A stretch of 64,000 nt of DNA from Sphingobium bisphenolivorans (GCF_000412635.1 NZ_ASTG01000026.1:1-64000), one strand, 5' to 3'. Shown: positions 25,714 to 40,276, numbered from the stretch's first letter. Translations and numbers: made by a program. The notes: a model not told the origin generated them from the letters alone.

Positions 25714-26475
25714 TCACAGGAGCGCGTCCATATTGAGATGACCGTCGCGAACCGCGCGCAGCACCAGCTGCGTTCGGCGCCGCACACCGTAGCGCCGACG
25801 CGCGGATTCAACATATTCATGCACGGTGTCGCGGCTAAGCCCGAGAATCTGGGCAATCTCCCAATCGCTCTTACCCTGGGCCACGAACGCGATGCACTCG
25901 ACCTGGCGCGGACTGAGGGAAACGAACGCCAAGGTCCTTATCTCTTCGCCGAGCAGTTCGCGCGCCCGGTCATAAGCGACCGATCCCAGCAACCGGGCGG
26001 TGAGAATTTCCGCCGCATCCAGCGGTTCATCACGCGGTCGGGCGACGGTGAAAATCGCCTCAGGCTCACCCGGCGTCCTGATCGGCAAGCTATAGCCCGC
26101 TGCAAGGTCATGATCCCTGGCGCGTTTCAGGATGCTTCGCTGGCGCGACGAAAGCTCAAGCACGTCGCCCACCCGATCCCAGGCGAGCCCCGATGGCGTG
26201 CGGGCGCAGGCCGCGTGGATGGGGTCCTCGATATAGTGGCGCTCCTCGAGCACCTCTTCGAGCCAGGCCGGCGGATAGGTGGTGAGGAACAGGCGCTGCC
26301 CGCCTCCGTGCCGAAGATCGACATTGTGGAGCAGCGTGAACCAGCGGAAGCCGAGTTCGCGCACGGCCGCATCGATCGTGCCTTGCAAATCGCCGAGGTT
26401 TCCAGCACGCGCACATTCCTGTGCGAAACGCGTGAGGTCGTCCAGGCGGCCGCAGTCTCTTATCCTGTTCGCCAT
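25714..26475 (-). CDS. LuxR-family quorum-sensing regulator, copy 2
   Basis: This 253-residue protein has the same layout as its neighbour: an autoinducer-binding domain (LGFRWFTLLHNVDLRHG, YPPAWLEEVLEERHYIEDP) and the HTH LSPRQVECIAFVAQGKSDWE followed by IAQILGLSRDTVHEYV. It lies 16 bp upstream of the first luxR and is probably co-transcribed with it. The two are diverged paralogues. One may respond to a different signal, or they may form heterodimers. A 16-bp-arm inverted repeat stands upstream of its start. Confidence 0.9.
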   Translation of the reverse strand: MANRIRDCGRLDDLTRFAQECARAGNLGDLQGTIDAAVRELGFRWFTLLHNVDLRHGGGQRLFLTTYPPAWLEEVLEERHYIEDPIHAACARTPSGLAWDRVGDVLELSSRQRSILKRARDHDLAAGYSLPIRTPGEPEAIFTVARPRDEPLDAAEILTARLLGSVAYDRARELLGEEIRTLAFVSLSPRQVECIAFVAQGKSDWEIAQILGLSRDTVHEYVESARRRYGVRRRTQLVLRAVRDGHLNMDALL

Positions 26476-26585
26476 AGACGGTCGAAGCTCGTCGCCAAAA
26501 GAACTTCTCGTCCAGCGTTAAGCGGCCAGCTCCGCGATTATCACGGTGAGTTGAGAACGATTCGCAACAAACCTGCTTGGATGAA

Positions 26586-26627
26586 TCGCCTATGACACTT
26601 TGCCTGCTGGTAAAGTGTCATAGGCGA
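26586..26627. promoter_or_regulatory. Large perfect inverted repeat between luxR2 and the winged-helix gene
   Basis: Two 16-bp arms, TCGCCTATGACACTTT (26586-26601) and its exact complement (26612-26627), enclose 10 bases. It lies in the 220-bp divergent promoter region between luxR (minus) and the gene at 26697 (plus). The arms are AT-richer than the surroundings, and no T-run follows, so an operator for the divergent genes is more likely than a terminator. No resemblance to the GC-box palindromes is seen. Confidence 0.6.
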
Positions 26628-26696
26628 CAAAGGACGCTCCACGGTGCGAATTTCGGATTCACATTGATCCTTGTCTGTGCTTGATTCAGTCGCGTT

Positions 26697-27263
26697 ATGT
26701 TTCATCCCGGCGCTCCTCTCCAATCTTCCAGCAGCTGCGATATCGCAGCCGTGCTCGAGAGATTGGCGCAGGTCTCAAGCCGTCCCCGCTATGCCTTCAT
26801 GCTGCTCAACTTGATTGCGCAGGTCGCCGGCCCCGACGGGAGCGCCGGTCCCTGGATCAAGCGGGACAACGAGCTTGTTTCGCTGCGCGACTGGCTCTGC
26901 GACGCGCTCACACCGATGTCTCATCGAGTATCCCGCAGCGCAGCGTTGGCAGATCGCGTTCGTAGGGATCTGGACAGAAGTGGAATGCTCACCGGCGATG
27001 CACAGGAAACGCAACGAACGATCGCAGAGGAAATGCGCGCACGCATGCGAACCACCGGGAAGAGTAACCTCAGCCGCGCCGTCTCCGAATTGGTGAACGC
27101 CGATCTCATGCGCCGTCATTATCAGGGCTATCACGTCGACCATCGAAACCGCGGCGGGCAGCGCCACGCCGTCTATACCTTGATCGGCGACGCCCGGGGC
27201 CTCGTGTCTGCGACCAGTCTCACGAAACATGCCGCACAGGGCGAACTCGCTCTTATGAGGTGA
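26697..27263 (+). CDS. Winged-helix-like protein of the transfer/quorum region
   Basis: This 188-residue protein has segments compatible with a winged helix in its C-terminal half (SNLSRAVSELVNADLMRRHYQG, shown to its key part, then RNRGGQRHAVYTLIG, a wing-like hairpin). The N-terminal half (ERLAQVSSRPRYAFMLLNLIAQVAG) is helical. I do not recognise a named family. Its place divergent from luxR, behind the large inverted repeat, suggests a transcription factor linked to control of transfer. Confidence 0.6.
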   Translation: MFHPGAPLQSSSSCDIAAVLERLAQVSSRPRYAFMLLNLIAQVAGPDGSAGPWIKRDNELVSLRDWLCDALTPMSHRVSRSAALADRVRRDLDRSGMLTGDAQETQRTIAEEMRARMRTTGKSNLSRAVSELVNADLMRRHYQGYHVDHRNRGGQRHAVYTLIGDARGLVSATSLTKHAAQGELALMR

Positions 27264-27457
27264 GGATACGCCAGTCCGCCCTGCACCACCGGCAGAGATC
27301 CTGCCGATGGCTTGGAGTTTTCAGAGCTAACTGTCGTCGTGCTGTTACAACGGCAATCCGCGAAGCAAAGCGCGCCCGCTTCATTAGAAAAGCCAAGATT
27401 GCTTTGCTCATGCCGAGTTGGCTTGCCTGAAAACAAGCGGACGGTTAGTGACTCAAT

Positions 27458-27877
27458 GTGCAAACCAGCGAAACCTCCATCGTAAAGCGGTTGACCGCGA
27501 TGCTCTGCATCGCGCTCGTCTTCGTGTTTGCGGGGATGTCGCTGTCTAACTCCATGGACCGAATCCAGCATGCGCCGGGCGCGCCGATCGCCCATGAGCA
27601 CATGCTCCTGGGCGATCTTTCGCTCGAGCTGGATCATGCCGACGATCATCACAGCCCGCAGCCGGACGACAGCGACGACGATCCTGTCGGGCATCTTGCC
27701 GGCGGTCATCACCACCATGCCGATGGCGGCTCCGGCCTGATCGTCCCCGATCAGGCGCCGGCGGCGATACTCGCGCTGGCCGCCAGCGCGGGCACTTTCG
27801 AGCCGCAGCGACGGCCGCTCGGCGTGAAGGCGCGCGGCCCCGAACGACCTCCCAAGGATCTCGGCCCAAACGCCTGA
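27458..27877 (+). CDS. His/Asp-rich exported protein upstream of czcCBA
   Basis: This 139-residue protein has one N-terminal hydrophobic segment (LTAMLCIALVFVFAGMSLS). A metal-ligand-rich middle follows: HEH, then LDHADDHHSPQPDDSDDDP, then GGHHHHADGG. It lies just upstream of the efflux operon in the same direction. It resembles in layout the small His-rich exported proteins (CzcI/CzcE-like) near RND metal pumps, without clear homology. A periplasmic metal buffer or sensor is plausible. Confidence 0.65.
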   Translation: MQTSETSIVKRLTAMLCIALVFVFAGMSLSNSMDRIQHAPGAPIAHEHMLLGDLSLELDHADDHHSPQPDDSDDDPVGHLAGGHHHHADGGSGLIVPDQAPAAILALAASAGTFEPQRRPLGVKARGPERPPKDLGPNA

Positions 27878-27931
27878 GCCCCGCGTCGCAGGTTCGGCGC
27901 GGATGTGTCGTGCCGTCTTGCGAGGCCTTTC

Positions 27932-29211
27932 ATGTTTTCATTCGATCGCGCGCGTGCCCACGCGCGCCTTGCCAAGATGCCGGTGCTCTGCGCCGTGCTT
28001 CCACTTTTCCTCTACGCGCAGGCGGCTTCGGCCCAAAACCTGACGCTTTCCGATGCGCTGGCCCGGGTGGCGAGCGGCGATCCCGTCGTCGCGGCCACTG
28101 CGGCCCAACTCCAGGCGGCGAACGCCGCTATTGCCCAGGCCGATGTCCGTCCCCGCGACGTGATCGGCGTCGACGTCGAGGATTTCGCCGGCACAGGCCC
28201 CTATTCGCCGATCGACCGTTCGCAGACCACGGCCTGGTACGAGCGCACCTGGGAACGCGGCGGCAAGCGCGAAGCCCGCATCGGCGCCGCCCGCTCGTCG
28301 GTAGGCGTGACGTCGGCGCGTACGCGGCTACGGATGCTCGACCTTCTCGCCCAGGTGCAGGCGGCATGGGTCGAGGCGCTTTCCGCCGAGGCGGCGGTGG
28401 CGGTCGCCGGACAGCGGCTCGCCGAGGCCGAGCGGGTTGAAACCGAAGTCCGTCGCCGGGTCGCCGCTGCGCTCGATCCGCTGTTCGCGGCCGAGCGCGC
28501 GAAAACGTCGGTGGCGCAGGCGCGGATCGCGCTCGACCAGGCCCAGGCGGCCGCCCGCATCGCCCGCGCCTATCTCGCCGCCTGGTGGGGCGGCACGGCG
28601 GACTATCGGCTCGACACCGCGCCGTTCACCAATCTCGCCGCCGCTCCCGCCGCCGAGGGCGATCTTCCCGATCTCGCCTTGCTCGACGCCGAGCGCGCCG
28701 CAGCTGATGCGCGCGTTCGCCTTGCCGAGACCGGCAATGCGGGGGATCCGACCGCGCGGGTCGGCGTGCGGCATTTCGGCCAGGGCAACGACGTCGCGCT
28801 GGTGGTCGGCGGCTCTATCCCGCTCGGCAACCGTTCCGCCAATCGCGGCAATGTCGAGCGCGCACGTGCCGATGCCCAAGCGGCCGAAGCCGAGATCGCG
28901 GTGGCACGGGTCGAACGGCGACGCGAGATCGACCGGCTCACGGCCGAACGCGCCGCGCTCGCGACCGAAATCGTTCGGCTCGACCGCGAAGTGCTGCCGG
29001 GCGCCGAACGTGCGGTGGTCATGGTGCGCGACGGCTTCCGGCGCGGCGGCACCGCCTTCACCTTTCTCGAGGTGAGCCAGGCGAGCCAGGCGGTGATCGA
29101 GCTGCGCTCGCGCCGCATCGACCTGCTGCGCCGCTTCCATCTCATCGGCGCCCGGCTCGACCGGCTAACCGGCCGCCATCTTCCCCTCATCGCCAGCGCG
29201 GAGAACCGCTG

Positions 29212-29212
<1 letters not shown>
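27932..29212 (+). CDS. czcC: CzcC-type outer-membrane efflux protein (TolC family)
   Basis: This protein of about 426 residues has a signal peptide ending near AAQASAQN. It shows two TolC-type repeats of long amphipathic helices (LSDALARVASGDPVVAATAA, and the second RVRLAETGNAG region). The first stop overlaps the next ATG. It forms the outer-membrane duct of the tripartite metal pump encoded with the two genes that follow. The ATG at 27932 (MFSFDRAR) is preferred over 27905 because it leaves a shorter basic n-region, but both are possible. Confidence 0.88.
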
Positions 29213-35185
<5,973 letters not shown>

Positions 35186-35373
35186 CGGGCGGTCGGCTTG
35201 CGATCGCGTGTATTGGACGCCCACCCAACCTGACGAAGGTCATTTTGAGAGCAGGCAAATAGGGTTCTGTCAGCTCATCTTGGAAACGGACTTCCTGGAA
35301 AGTTCGCGCAGCGATGCTCACGGTAGCCGACGGCGGTCCCGCAACCTGTAGTAACGATGTACTGCCCAAAAGA
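35186..35373. other. Non-coding gap
   Basis: No convincing gene is seen between the frameshifted porin and the end of the RES gene. I saw no clear terminator or repeat in it. Confidence 0.4.
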
Positions 35374-36066
35374 CTAAGCCGCGAGTGCGTCATCCGCCAA
35401 AGAGAAGTCCTCAGGACTTAATTTTCGGCCCACTTCATCAAAGGCGTAGACGGCCGAAATACGCGATCCGTCCCATGCAAAACGATAGTGAACCGTCTGG
35501 ATGGTTCGCCCCAGCCTGTCGCCTCGCAAAACCGCGTAGCAGCGGTGCGACGGTCGCTCAGGGGGGCAGTAGATGATGCCATCCGCCGCTTCTGGCAAAT
35601 CTCTTGCTATCTCCCAGCGTTTTTCCCGCTCCAGGTTGGGCGAAACTTCCGAGAGGTCCGCAAACTTTCCCGCCACCGGGGTCTTGAGCATCCGCATGTC
35701 CAAGCCAAGGGCGGCCTCACTCGTTCGCCGCAGGAATCCTTCGCGCCGAGCGACCGCTACAGCAAGCGCCGTCTGTTGATCGTCGGAAAGTTCCAACGCT
35801 GGCCAGGTAGACGGGAAGAAGCGGCTCCCCTCAGGGTTGAGGTATTTGAACGGAGCGAGATTCCAGTTTTGAAGCTGCGGCGACCCGCTATCACCATATA
35901 AGGCTCGTAGCCGCTCATCTGACTGTAAACGCGGATTGGTGCGCGCCTCGATCTCCGCGAGTTGATCGAGCCTGTCGTTTGCCACGAGGCCGTCGAAAAC
36001 TGAAACGGGCGGGAAACGCGAGGGAATAAGCCTGTAAAGCTCACATTCGATGTCGACCAACTCCAT
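35374..36066 (-). CDS. RES-domain toxin
   Basis: This 230-residue protein has the RES family N-terminus (LYRLIPSRFPPVSVFDGL with its Arg, then EIEARTNPRLQ) and a conserved Ser/Tyr-rich C-half. RES toxins degrade or modify NAD+ in Xre-RES toxin-antitoxin pairs. I chose the ATG at 36066, 5 bp after the antitoxin stop; a TTG at 36075 overlaps that stop and is possible. The protein is somewhat longer than the commonest RES toxins (about 150-200). Confidence 0.8.
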   Translation of the reverse strand: MELVDIECELYRLIPSRFPPVSVFDGLVANDRLDQLAEIEARTNPRLQSDERLRALYGDSGSPQLQNWNLAPFKYLNPEGSRFFPSTWPALELSDDQQTALAVAVARREGFLRRTSEAALGLDMRMLKTPVAGKFADLSEVSPNLEREKRWEIARDLPEAADGIIYCPPERPSHRCYAVLRGDRLGRTIQTVHYRFAWDGSRISAVYAFDEVGRKLSPEDFSLADDALAA

Positions 36067-36071
36067 TGCGA

Positions 36072-36461
36072 TCAACCCCCGCGCTGAGCATCCAAATATT
36101 GCCGAACTCGATATATGTCTGCGACTCCCCCTCGCAACATGATAGCCAGGGCAGACTGACCATCAAAAAATTCGTTGGGCTTTTGCATCCACGCGTCGCC
36201 GCGTTCGTCGACCGTGAACAGGATACGCAGGGCCTTCCAGATGGCCAAGATGTGAGAGAGGCGTTCTGTCGTATCATTCGGAAGCGTTCCGCCCTCTTTC
36301 TTCCATTTGAAGAATGTCGACCTGCCCGGTGAGCCCAAGAGCCTGATCTGATCGTCAGTGGTCAACTCCCAGCGTTCCGCGATCTGGAAAAAGGCCTCTA
36401 GCTCCACCGGAATCCGGGTCGTTCCCATGCCCGCGCGAGCATCGGCTTGCGAATTGCCCAT
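36072..36461 (-). CDS. Xre/MbcA/ParS-type antitoxin (DUF2384)
   Basis: This 129-residue antitoxin is upstream of, and coupled to, the RES toxin. Its C-terminal toxin-binding domain has the DUF2384 pattern AWMQKPNEFFDGQSALAIML (W..P...F.G.S.L..M) and ends in RVRQYLDAQRGG. The N-terminal half (ERWELTTDDQIRLLGSPGRS) resembles the Xre-like HTH. Repeats in front of the gene (36485-36533) suit autoregulation. Confidence 0.85.
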   Translation of the reverse strand: MGNSQADARAGMGTTRIPVELEAFFQIAERWELTTDDQIRLLGSPGRSTFFKWKKEGGTLPNDTTERLSHILAIWKALRILFTVDERGDAWMQKPNEFFDGQSALAIMLRGGVADIYRVRQYLDAQRGG

Positions 36462-36484
36462 AAAAAGCTCCCCGGTCCATTTCT

Positions 36485-36533
36485 GGACTTGATTTTCAAA
36501 TCAGTCCTAATGCATACAGTTCAAATCAGGACT
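36485..36533. promoter_or_regulatory. Operator repeats in the RES/Xre - ubiquitin-like operon promoter region
   Basis: An imperfect palindrome (36485-36507, GGACTTGATTT facing AAATCAGTCC) is followed by TTCAAATCAGGACT at 36520-36533, a further copy of the right arm in near-identical form. They sit just upstream of the antitoxin start and also upstream of the divergent operon at 36591. The antitoxin could therefore control both directions. Confidence 0.55.
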
Positions 36534-36590
36534 CGAACGCGATTCTAGTCCATGATGACACGGCGTCAAGAGTCCTCTCAGGAGATCATG

Positions 36591-36737
36591 ATGAACAGCA
36601 ACAATGGAAATCCGCCGGGCCACCCGGATCATCCGCAGCACCCCGATGTGCCCAAAGGCCCGCCGAGCCATACACCCGGCCGTCCGGATGGTCCGCCGGT
36701 GCCGTCCAACCCGCCACCCCACCGCCCGGTTGGTTGA
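36591..36737 (+). CDS. 48-residue Pro/His/Gly-rich peptide, first gene of a ubiquitin-like conjugation operon
   Basis: The peptide begins MNSNNGNPPGHPDHPQHP and ends PHRPVG. The ribosome site AGGAG (36580-36584) lies 6 bases before the ATG at 36591 (another ATG at 36588 is closer). The stop lies 4 bases before the E2-E1 gene, so translation is coupled. About a third of the residues are Pro. There is no hydrophobic core, so it cannot be a folded beta-grasp ubiquitin. The C-terminal Gly is the kind of residue an E1 enzyme adenylates. It may be the conjugated tag or substrate of this operon. This is inference; the family is not known to me. Confidence 0.6.
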   Translation: MNSNNGNPPGHPDHPQHPDVPKGPPSHTPGRPDGPPVPSNPPPHRPVG

Positions 36738-36741
36738 ACAG

Positions 36742-38505
36742 ATGACCGCAACCGAGGGCTGGTGGGACTCGTGGGACGGCCTGTACCGGGCCGAATTGGC
36801 CGCGTTTGAACGCCACGGCGCTGCGGTTTTGGTTAAGCACAAGTCAGATGGCTTCCTCCTGTTGGAAGCTATCTGGCCGGCCAAGGAGCGAGGAGATATT
36901 CGGCTACTTGTCGGGTTCTCCTCGTTACACCCCTATTGCCGCCCCGAAGTGACGGCACCCGATCTTGAACTCGAGCGCCATCAAAATCCGCACAGCAAGG
37001 CCCTTTGCCTTTTGATCCAAGGCAATGACCAGTGGGACCCGAACGAACTTGTGGCTGACATGATCGACCGCCAGTTGCAGCAGCTGTTCGATGCCATCGG
37101 CCACCGCAATGCTGGTTCTTGGGAAGAAGCGGCCAAGGCGGAGGAGCCTTATCCAGATCCGCTCTCGACCTATTTTAACGGCCAGGGTGAAACCAACTCT
37201 GCCGTGTACTTTGGACAGGGGCGCACCGCTCCAACCGGCAAATTCGGCCCAGCGACCGCCGTCAGCCAGGAACGCCCGATAGCCGGCCCTAAGAAGGACG
37301 GCGCAGCTTTCGAAGCGATCATGACGCAGACGAGACCTGCTAAAGGGGTTTGGCTCGCAGAGCCATTTGAACTGCCGCAGCGAACAGGAAAGTGGTCGCC
37401 ACTGCCAGCCCGATGGGTGCGCATGAAACCGACCCTTGGACGGGACGCGGCAGCCCTCCTAGCCGAAGCGGAAGCACTGGTCGCAGCTGAGGCGAACCTG
37501 TTCCAAGGGGAAGCAAGCGGCTGGACGAAGATCGGGAAAGCCCCCTTGAGCATCACGGCGATTCTCATCGAGGAGGAGGTCGCTTATGGGCCGAATGGTC
37601 TTGGTGACGGATGGATTTTCCTGGCTAATCGTTGGGTCGGCAAGCGTCGCCATGTCAGCTTCATCCGGGGCTACGGCATTTCCGACGACATGTTCAGTCG
37701 ATTGCCGGTCGCCAGCGCACTGCGCGGTAAGAAGGCCCTGCTCATAGGATGTGGTGCGATCGGAAGCTTCGCCGCTATTGAGCTGGCGCGAGCCGGTTTC
37801 AAGGAAATCAGCCTGTTCGATCCCGACCTGGTCGAGCCCGGCAATTATGTTCGCTGGCCGCTCGGTCGCGCGGTATGGGGTGTTTCCAAGTCCGAAGTGC
37901 TCGCAGCGTTCATCCAGCAAAACTACCCGTGGACGCAGGCGTCCAGCGGCCAAACCAAAGTCGGCGCGGCGCTTTCTGACTCGCAAGACCTTGGACAACT
38001 CAAAGGGAACCCGTTGCAGCAATTGCGATCGCTGATCGGCTCAGTTGACGTCGTGATCGACACGTCGGCGTCAACCGAATGCCAGCAGGCGCTGGCGTTT
38101 CATTGCAAAGATATCGGAACCCCTCTTGTGATCGGCTATGCAACCCTGGGCGCCGCAGGCGGCGTGGTCGCGAAGTTCGCGACCGATCATCCAGCATGCT
38201 TCCTATGCGTCCAATCTCAATGGCTTGACGGCACGTTACCGCAGCCCGCGGAAGACACCGGCGGCACCGTACTTCCTGTCGGATGCAATGCGCCGACATT
38301 CACGGGGGGCTCGTTCGATCTGCAGGAAGTGTCGCTACAAGTTGTTCGCGGTGTGCTTGCCGTCACCATTCCGGATGTTTTCGACGCGGGGGATTGGGAC
38401 GTTGCCGTCCTCTCGCACTTCAAGGACGGGAGGCGGATCCTACCGACCTGGGAGGTCGGGCATGCCCGCGCGCACCCCGTCTGCTGTGGCCGGGAGGTTG
38501 CGTGA
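36742..38505 (+). CDS. E2-E1 fusion enzyme (ThiF-type adenylation plus E2 domain), Cap2-like
   Basis: This 587-residue protein has an N-terminal E2-like domain (about 10-115). It shows the loop SSLHPYCRPEVTAPD and a putative catalytic Cys89 in NPHSKALCLLIQG, then WDPNELV. A linker of roughly 200 residues leads to the E1/ThiF domain: ALLIGCGAIGS (G336-G341), FDPDLVEPGNYVRWPLG, VDVVIDTSAS, and the crossover Cys515 in PVGCNAPTFTGGSFD. HPACFLC may bind zinc. The order matches CBASS Cap2, which activates and transfers a C-terminal Gly. No CD-NTase gene is next to it, so the target must differ. The ATG at 36742 follows the small peptide; the JAB gene overlaps its stop. Confidence 0.85.
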   Translation: MTATEGWWDSWDGLYRAELAAFERHGAAVLVKHKSDGFLLLEAIWPAKERGDIRLLVGFSSLHPYCRPEVTAPDLELERHQNPHSKALCLLIQGNDQWDPNELVADMIDRQLQQLFDAIGHRNAGSWEEAAKAEEPYPDPLSTYFNGQGETNSAVYFGQGRTAPTGKFGPATAVSQERPIAGPKKDGAAFEAIMTQTRPAKGVWLAEPFELPQRTGKWSPLPARWVRMKPTLGRDAAALLAEAEALVAAEANLFQGEASGWTKIGKAPLSITAILIEEEVAYGPNGLGDGWIFLANRWVGKRRHVSFIRGYGISDDMFSRLPVASALRGKKALLIGCGAIGSFAAIELARAGFKEISLFDPDLVEPGNYVRWPLGRAVWGVSKSEVLAAFIQQNYPWTQASSGQTKVGAALSDSQDLGQLKGNPLQQLRSLIGSVDVVIDTSASTECQQALAFHCKDIGTPLVIGYATLGAAGGVVAKFATDHPACFLCVQSQWLDGTLPQPAEDTGGTVLPVGCNAPTFTGGSFDLQEVSLQVVRGVLAVTIPDVFDAGDWDVAVLSHFKDGRRILPTWEVGHARAHPVCCGREVA

Positions 38506-39029
38506 CTCTCTGGCTCAGCGCCGCCGCAAATCGTCGAATTCTTCAACTGGGCACCGCATTCCATCCGCTGGAAACAGGCGGCGTGATGCTCGGTTGGCAC
38601 GATGGCGACGATCGGATCGTGGCCCGGGTCATCGGTCCCGGACCACGCGCAATGCACGGGCGGCACGCCTTCATACCGGATCATGTTTGGCAACTGGAGC
38701 AAATAGGTCAGGCATTTTCGGCCAGCGCTGGCGATTTGGATTATCTTGGAGACTGGCACACGCATCCGGATACCCCGGCAGTGATGAGCAATGAGGACCA
38801 TATGACCCTGCGCCGCATCGGCAAGCGGGTCCCCAGGGCCGCGATGCTCATCGCCTCGCTGAGTGAGAAACGCTACGAGAGCCGGGCCTGGACCTATAAC
38901 AAGCCGGGCCTGCTGGCACGGGCGCGGTCCGTCGAGACTGACGTCCGGATCTTTGAACCGCCTGAAGAGTGGGGTTTGGAGAAGATCGGCGGACCTTCTG
39001 CAATTCAGGGGGCTCAGCCTGATTTCTAA
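38502..39029 (+). CDS. JAB/JAMM isopeptidase (Cap3-like)
   Basis: This 175-residue Zn-dependent protease should remove conjugates made by the E2-E1 enzyme. The full JAMM site is visible: Glu24 in HPLETGGVMLGW, then H86-T-H88 in GDWHTHPD, and S96/D99 in AVMSNED. It starts at GTG overlapping the E1 stop as GTGA, with GGGAGG just upstream. The three genes (peptide, E2-E1, JAB) form one operon from 36591 to 39029. Confidence 0.88.
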   Translation: MTLWLSAAANRRILQLGTAFHPLETGGVMLGWHDGDDRIVARVIGPGPRAMHGRHAFIPDHVWQLEQIGQAFSASAGDLDYLGDWHTHPDTPAVMSNEDHMTLRRIGKRVPRAAMLIASLSEKRYESRAWTYNKPGLLARARSVETDVRIFEPPEEWGLEKIGGPSAIQGAQPDF

Positions 39030-39072
39030 TGTGATTGTATCATGCCGTTTCGCCGCGACAGACCTAGCCCCG

Positions 39073-39765
39073 TCACCCAATCTTCGCCATTAGTCGGCCA
39101 GCCGCGCCCTGCTCGGCCGCGAGATTCCGGTTGTAAGCGAGAGGCATGCGCGGGCTCTTCCAGCGCAGGGCGTCCATGATCCCGGCGAGATCCTCCCCGA
39201 CGACGAACAAGTCCTGATTGAGGCCCACTCGAGTCGAATGCGCGCTGATCCCCTTGAGCAGCCGTTCCAGATCGTCCTTGGTCAAATCCGGTAGTGCGCC
39301 GCGCTCGAAAGCTTGATTGATGATGGCGCGCCAGATCGGCCCGATCGAGCCGGGATGCAGCGCCGCCGTGCCGATATCATATTCCACACGCGCCGCCACA
39401 GCTGGCTTCGGTAGCGTCTTGCGCAAGTCCCAGGTCTCGCGACTCGAGATGCTATCGATGCGCCGCCCCGGGACCGCCTTGCGGGCCTTGTAGCGCCGTA
39501 CCTGCACCCGGCGGAACAAGGGGCCGGCCTCAATGCCCGAGGCAGCACGCCAGGCCGCAATGGCGCGCACGGATCGCGGCGACAGATAAGCGGTCGCCCC
39601 CTCTCCTTCCGGATCTCCCTTGCTGCGCGCAATAGTCAGTAGCCGCGCCTCCGGGTCAAGCGCCTCCGTGATGTCCGTGACGTCGATCACCACCAGCTCG
39701 GAGGCGCGAACGCGCCGCTCGCGAACCACAAAAGAAGCTGCGCGCCGACAATGATCGCGAGCCAC
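39073..39765 (-). pseudogene. Tyrosine recombinase/integrase, N-terminally truncated
   Basis: This 230-residue fragment keeps the catalytic domain of a phage-type integrase: the first catalytic Arg in RASELVVIDV (RVRASEL), the Lys loop IARSKGDPEG, H-x-x-R in SAHSTRVG, a Trp in ALRWKS, and a C-terminal Tyr in AYNRNL. The N-terminal core-binding domain is missing. The upstream 620 bp carry no frame that supplies it. It may have mobilised the neighbouring defence operon before being broken. Confidence 0.75.
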
Positions 39766-40276
39766 TTGTGAGTGCGGCTCGCGAGAAGGTGCAGCCGAAG
39801 TTTGGTGCTTCTCAGGGTCGAATCTCCATCCTTGCGTGTCTCATTTCGTGCCTGCCAGATTCTTCATCATCCCGCGTGGCCGACAGGTGCGCCCGCGACC
39901 AGCGCTTGTACGGCTCAGCCGTCATCCCCGAGAGTTAGCGCACGAACGCCACCGTGTCCCAGACAGGGGATCCGGTGCGTCTTGCCCCCCGCCGGCTCGG
40001 CCGTCAGCTTACACCATGCTTGATAATCCAGGGCTGCTGAGCGGGCGTGAGGCGTTGCGCCACCCCTCGCCAGTTCGGGGCTTGCCGTTAAGGGCCTTGG
40101 CTCACCTCCGATTCCTCCGCGCCGGGGCGATAGATGACAGCCGCTGCACATCTCTCCGTAGAGGCCGACACCGACTGACACCCGTTGCGCCGACGCAAAA
40201 TCCGGCCGCGCCCTTGGCAATCAGCCCGCTGGCACGGCGGTCGAACAGGTCAGTTGCTTGTCCGGCTTACAGATAG
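39766..40276. other. Non-coding or decayed region upstream of the integrase fragment
   Basis: About 510 bp hold no frame with recognisable protein character on either strand. Short open frames exist but have low-complexity Arg/Pro-rich products. The region looks like eroded sequence next to the czcA relic and the truncated integrase. Confidence 0.4.

Noticed and set aside
39836..40276. Plus-strand frame of 146 codons
   Set aside because: Arg/Pro-rich product with no domain and poor start context, in a decayed region.
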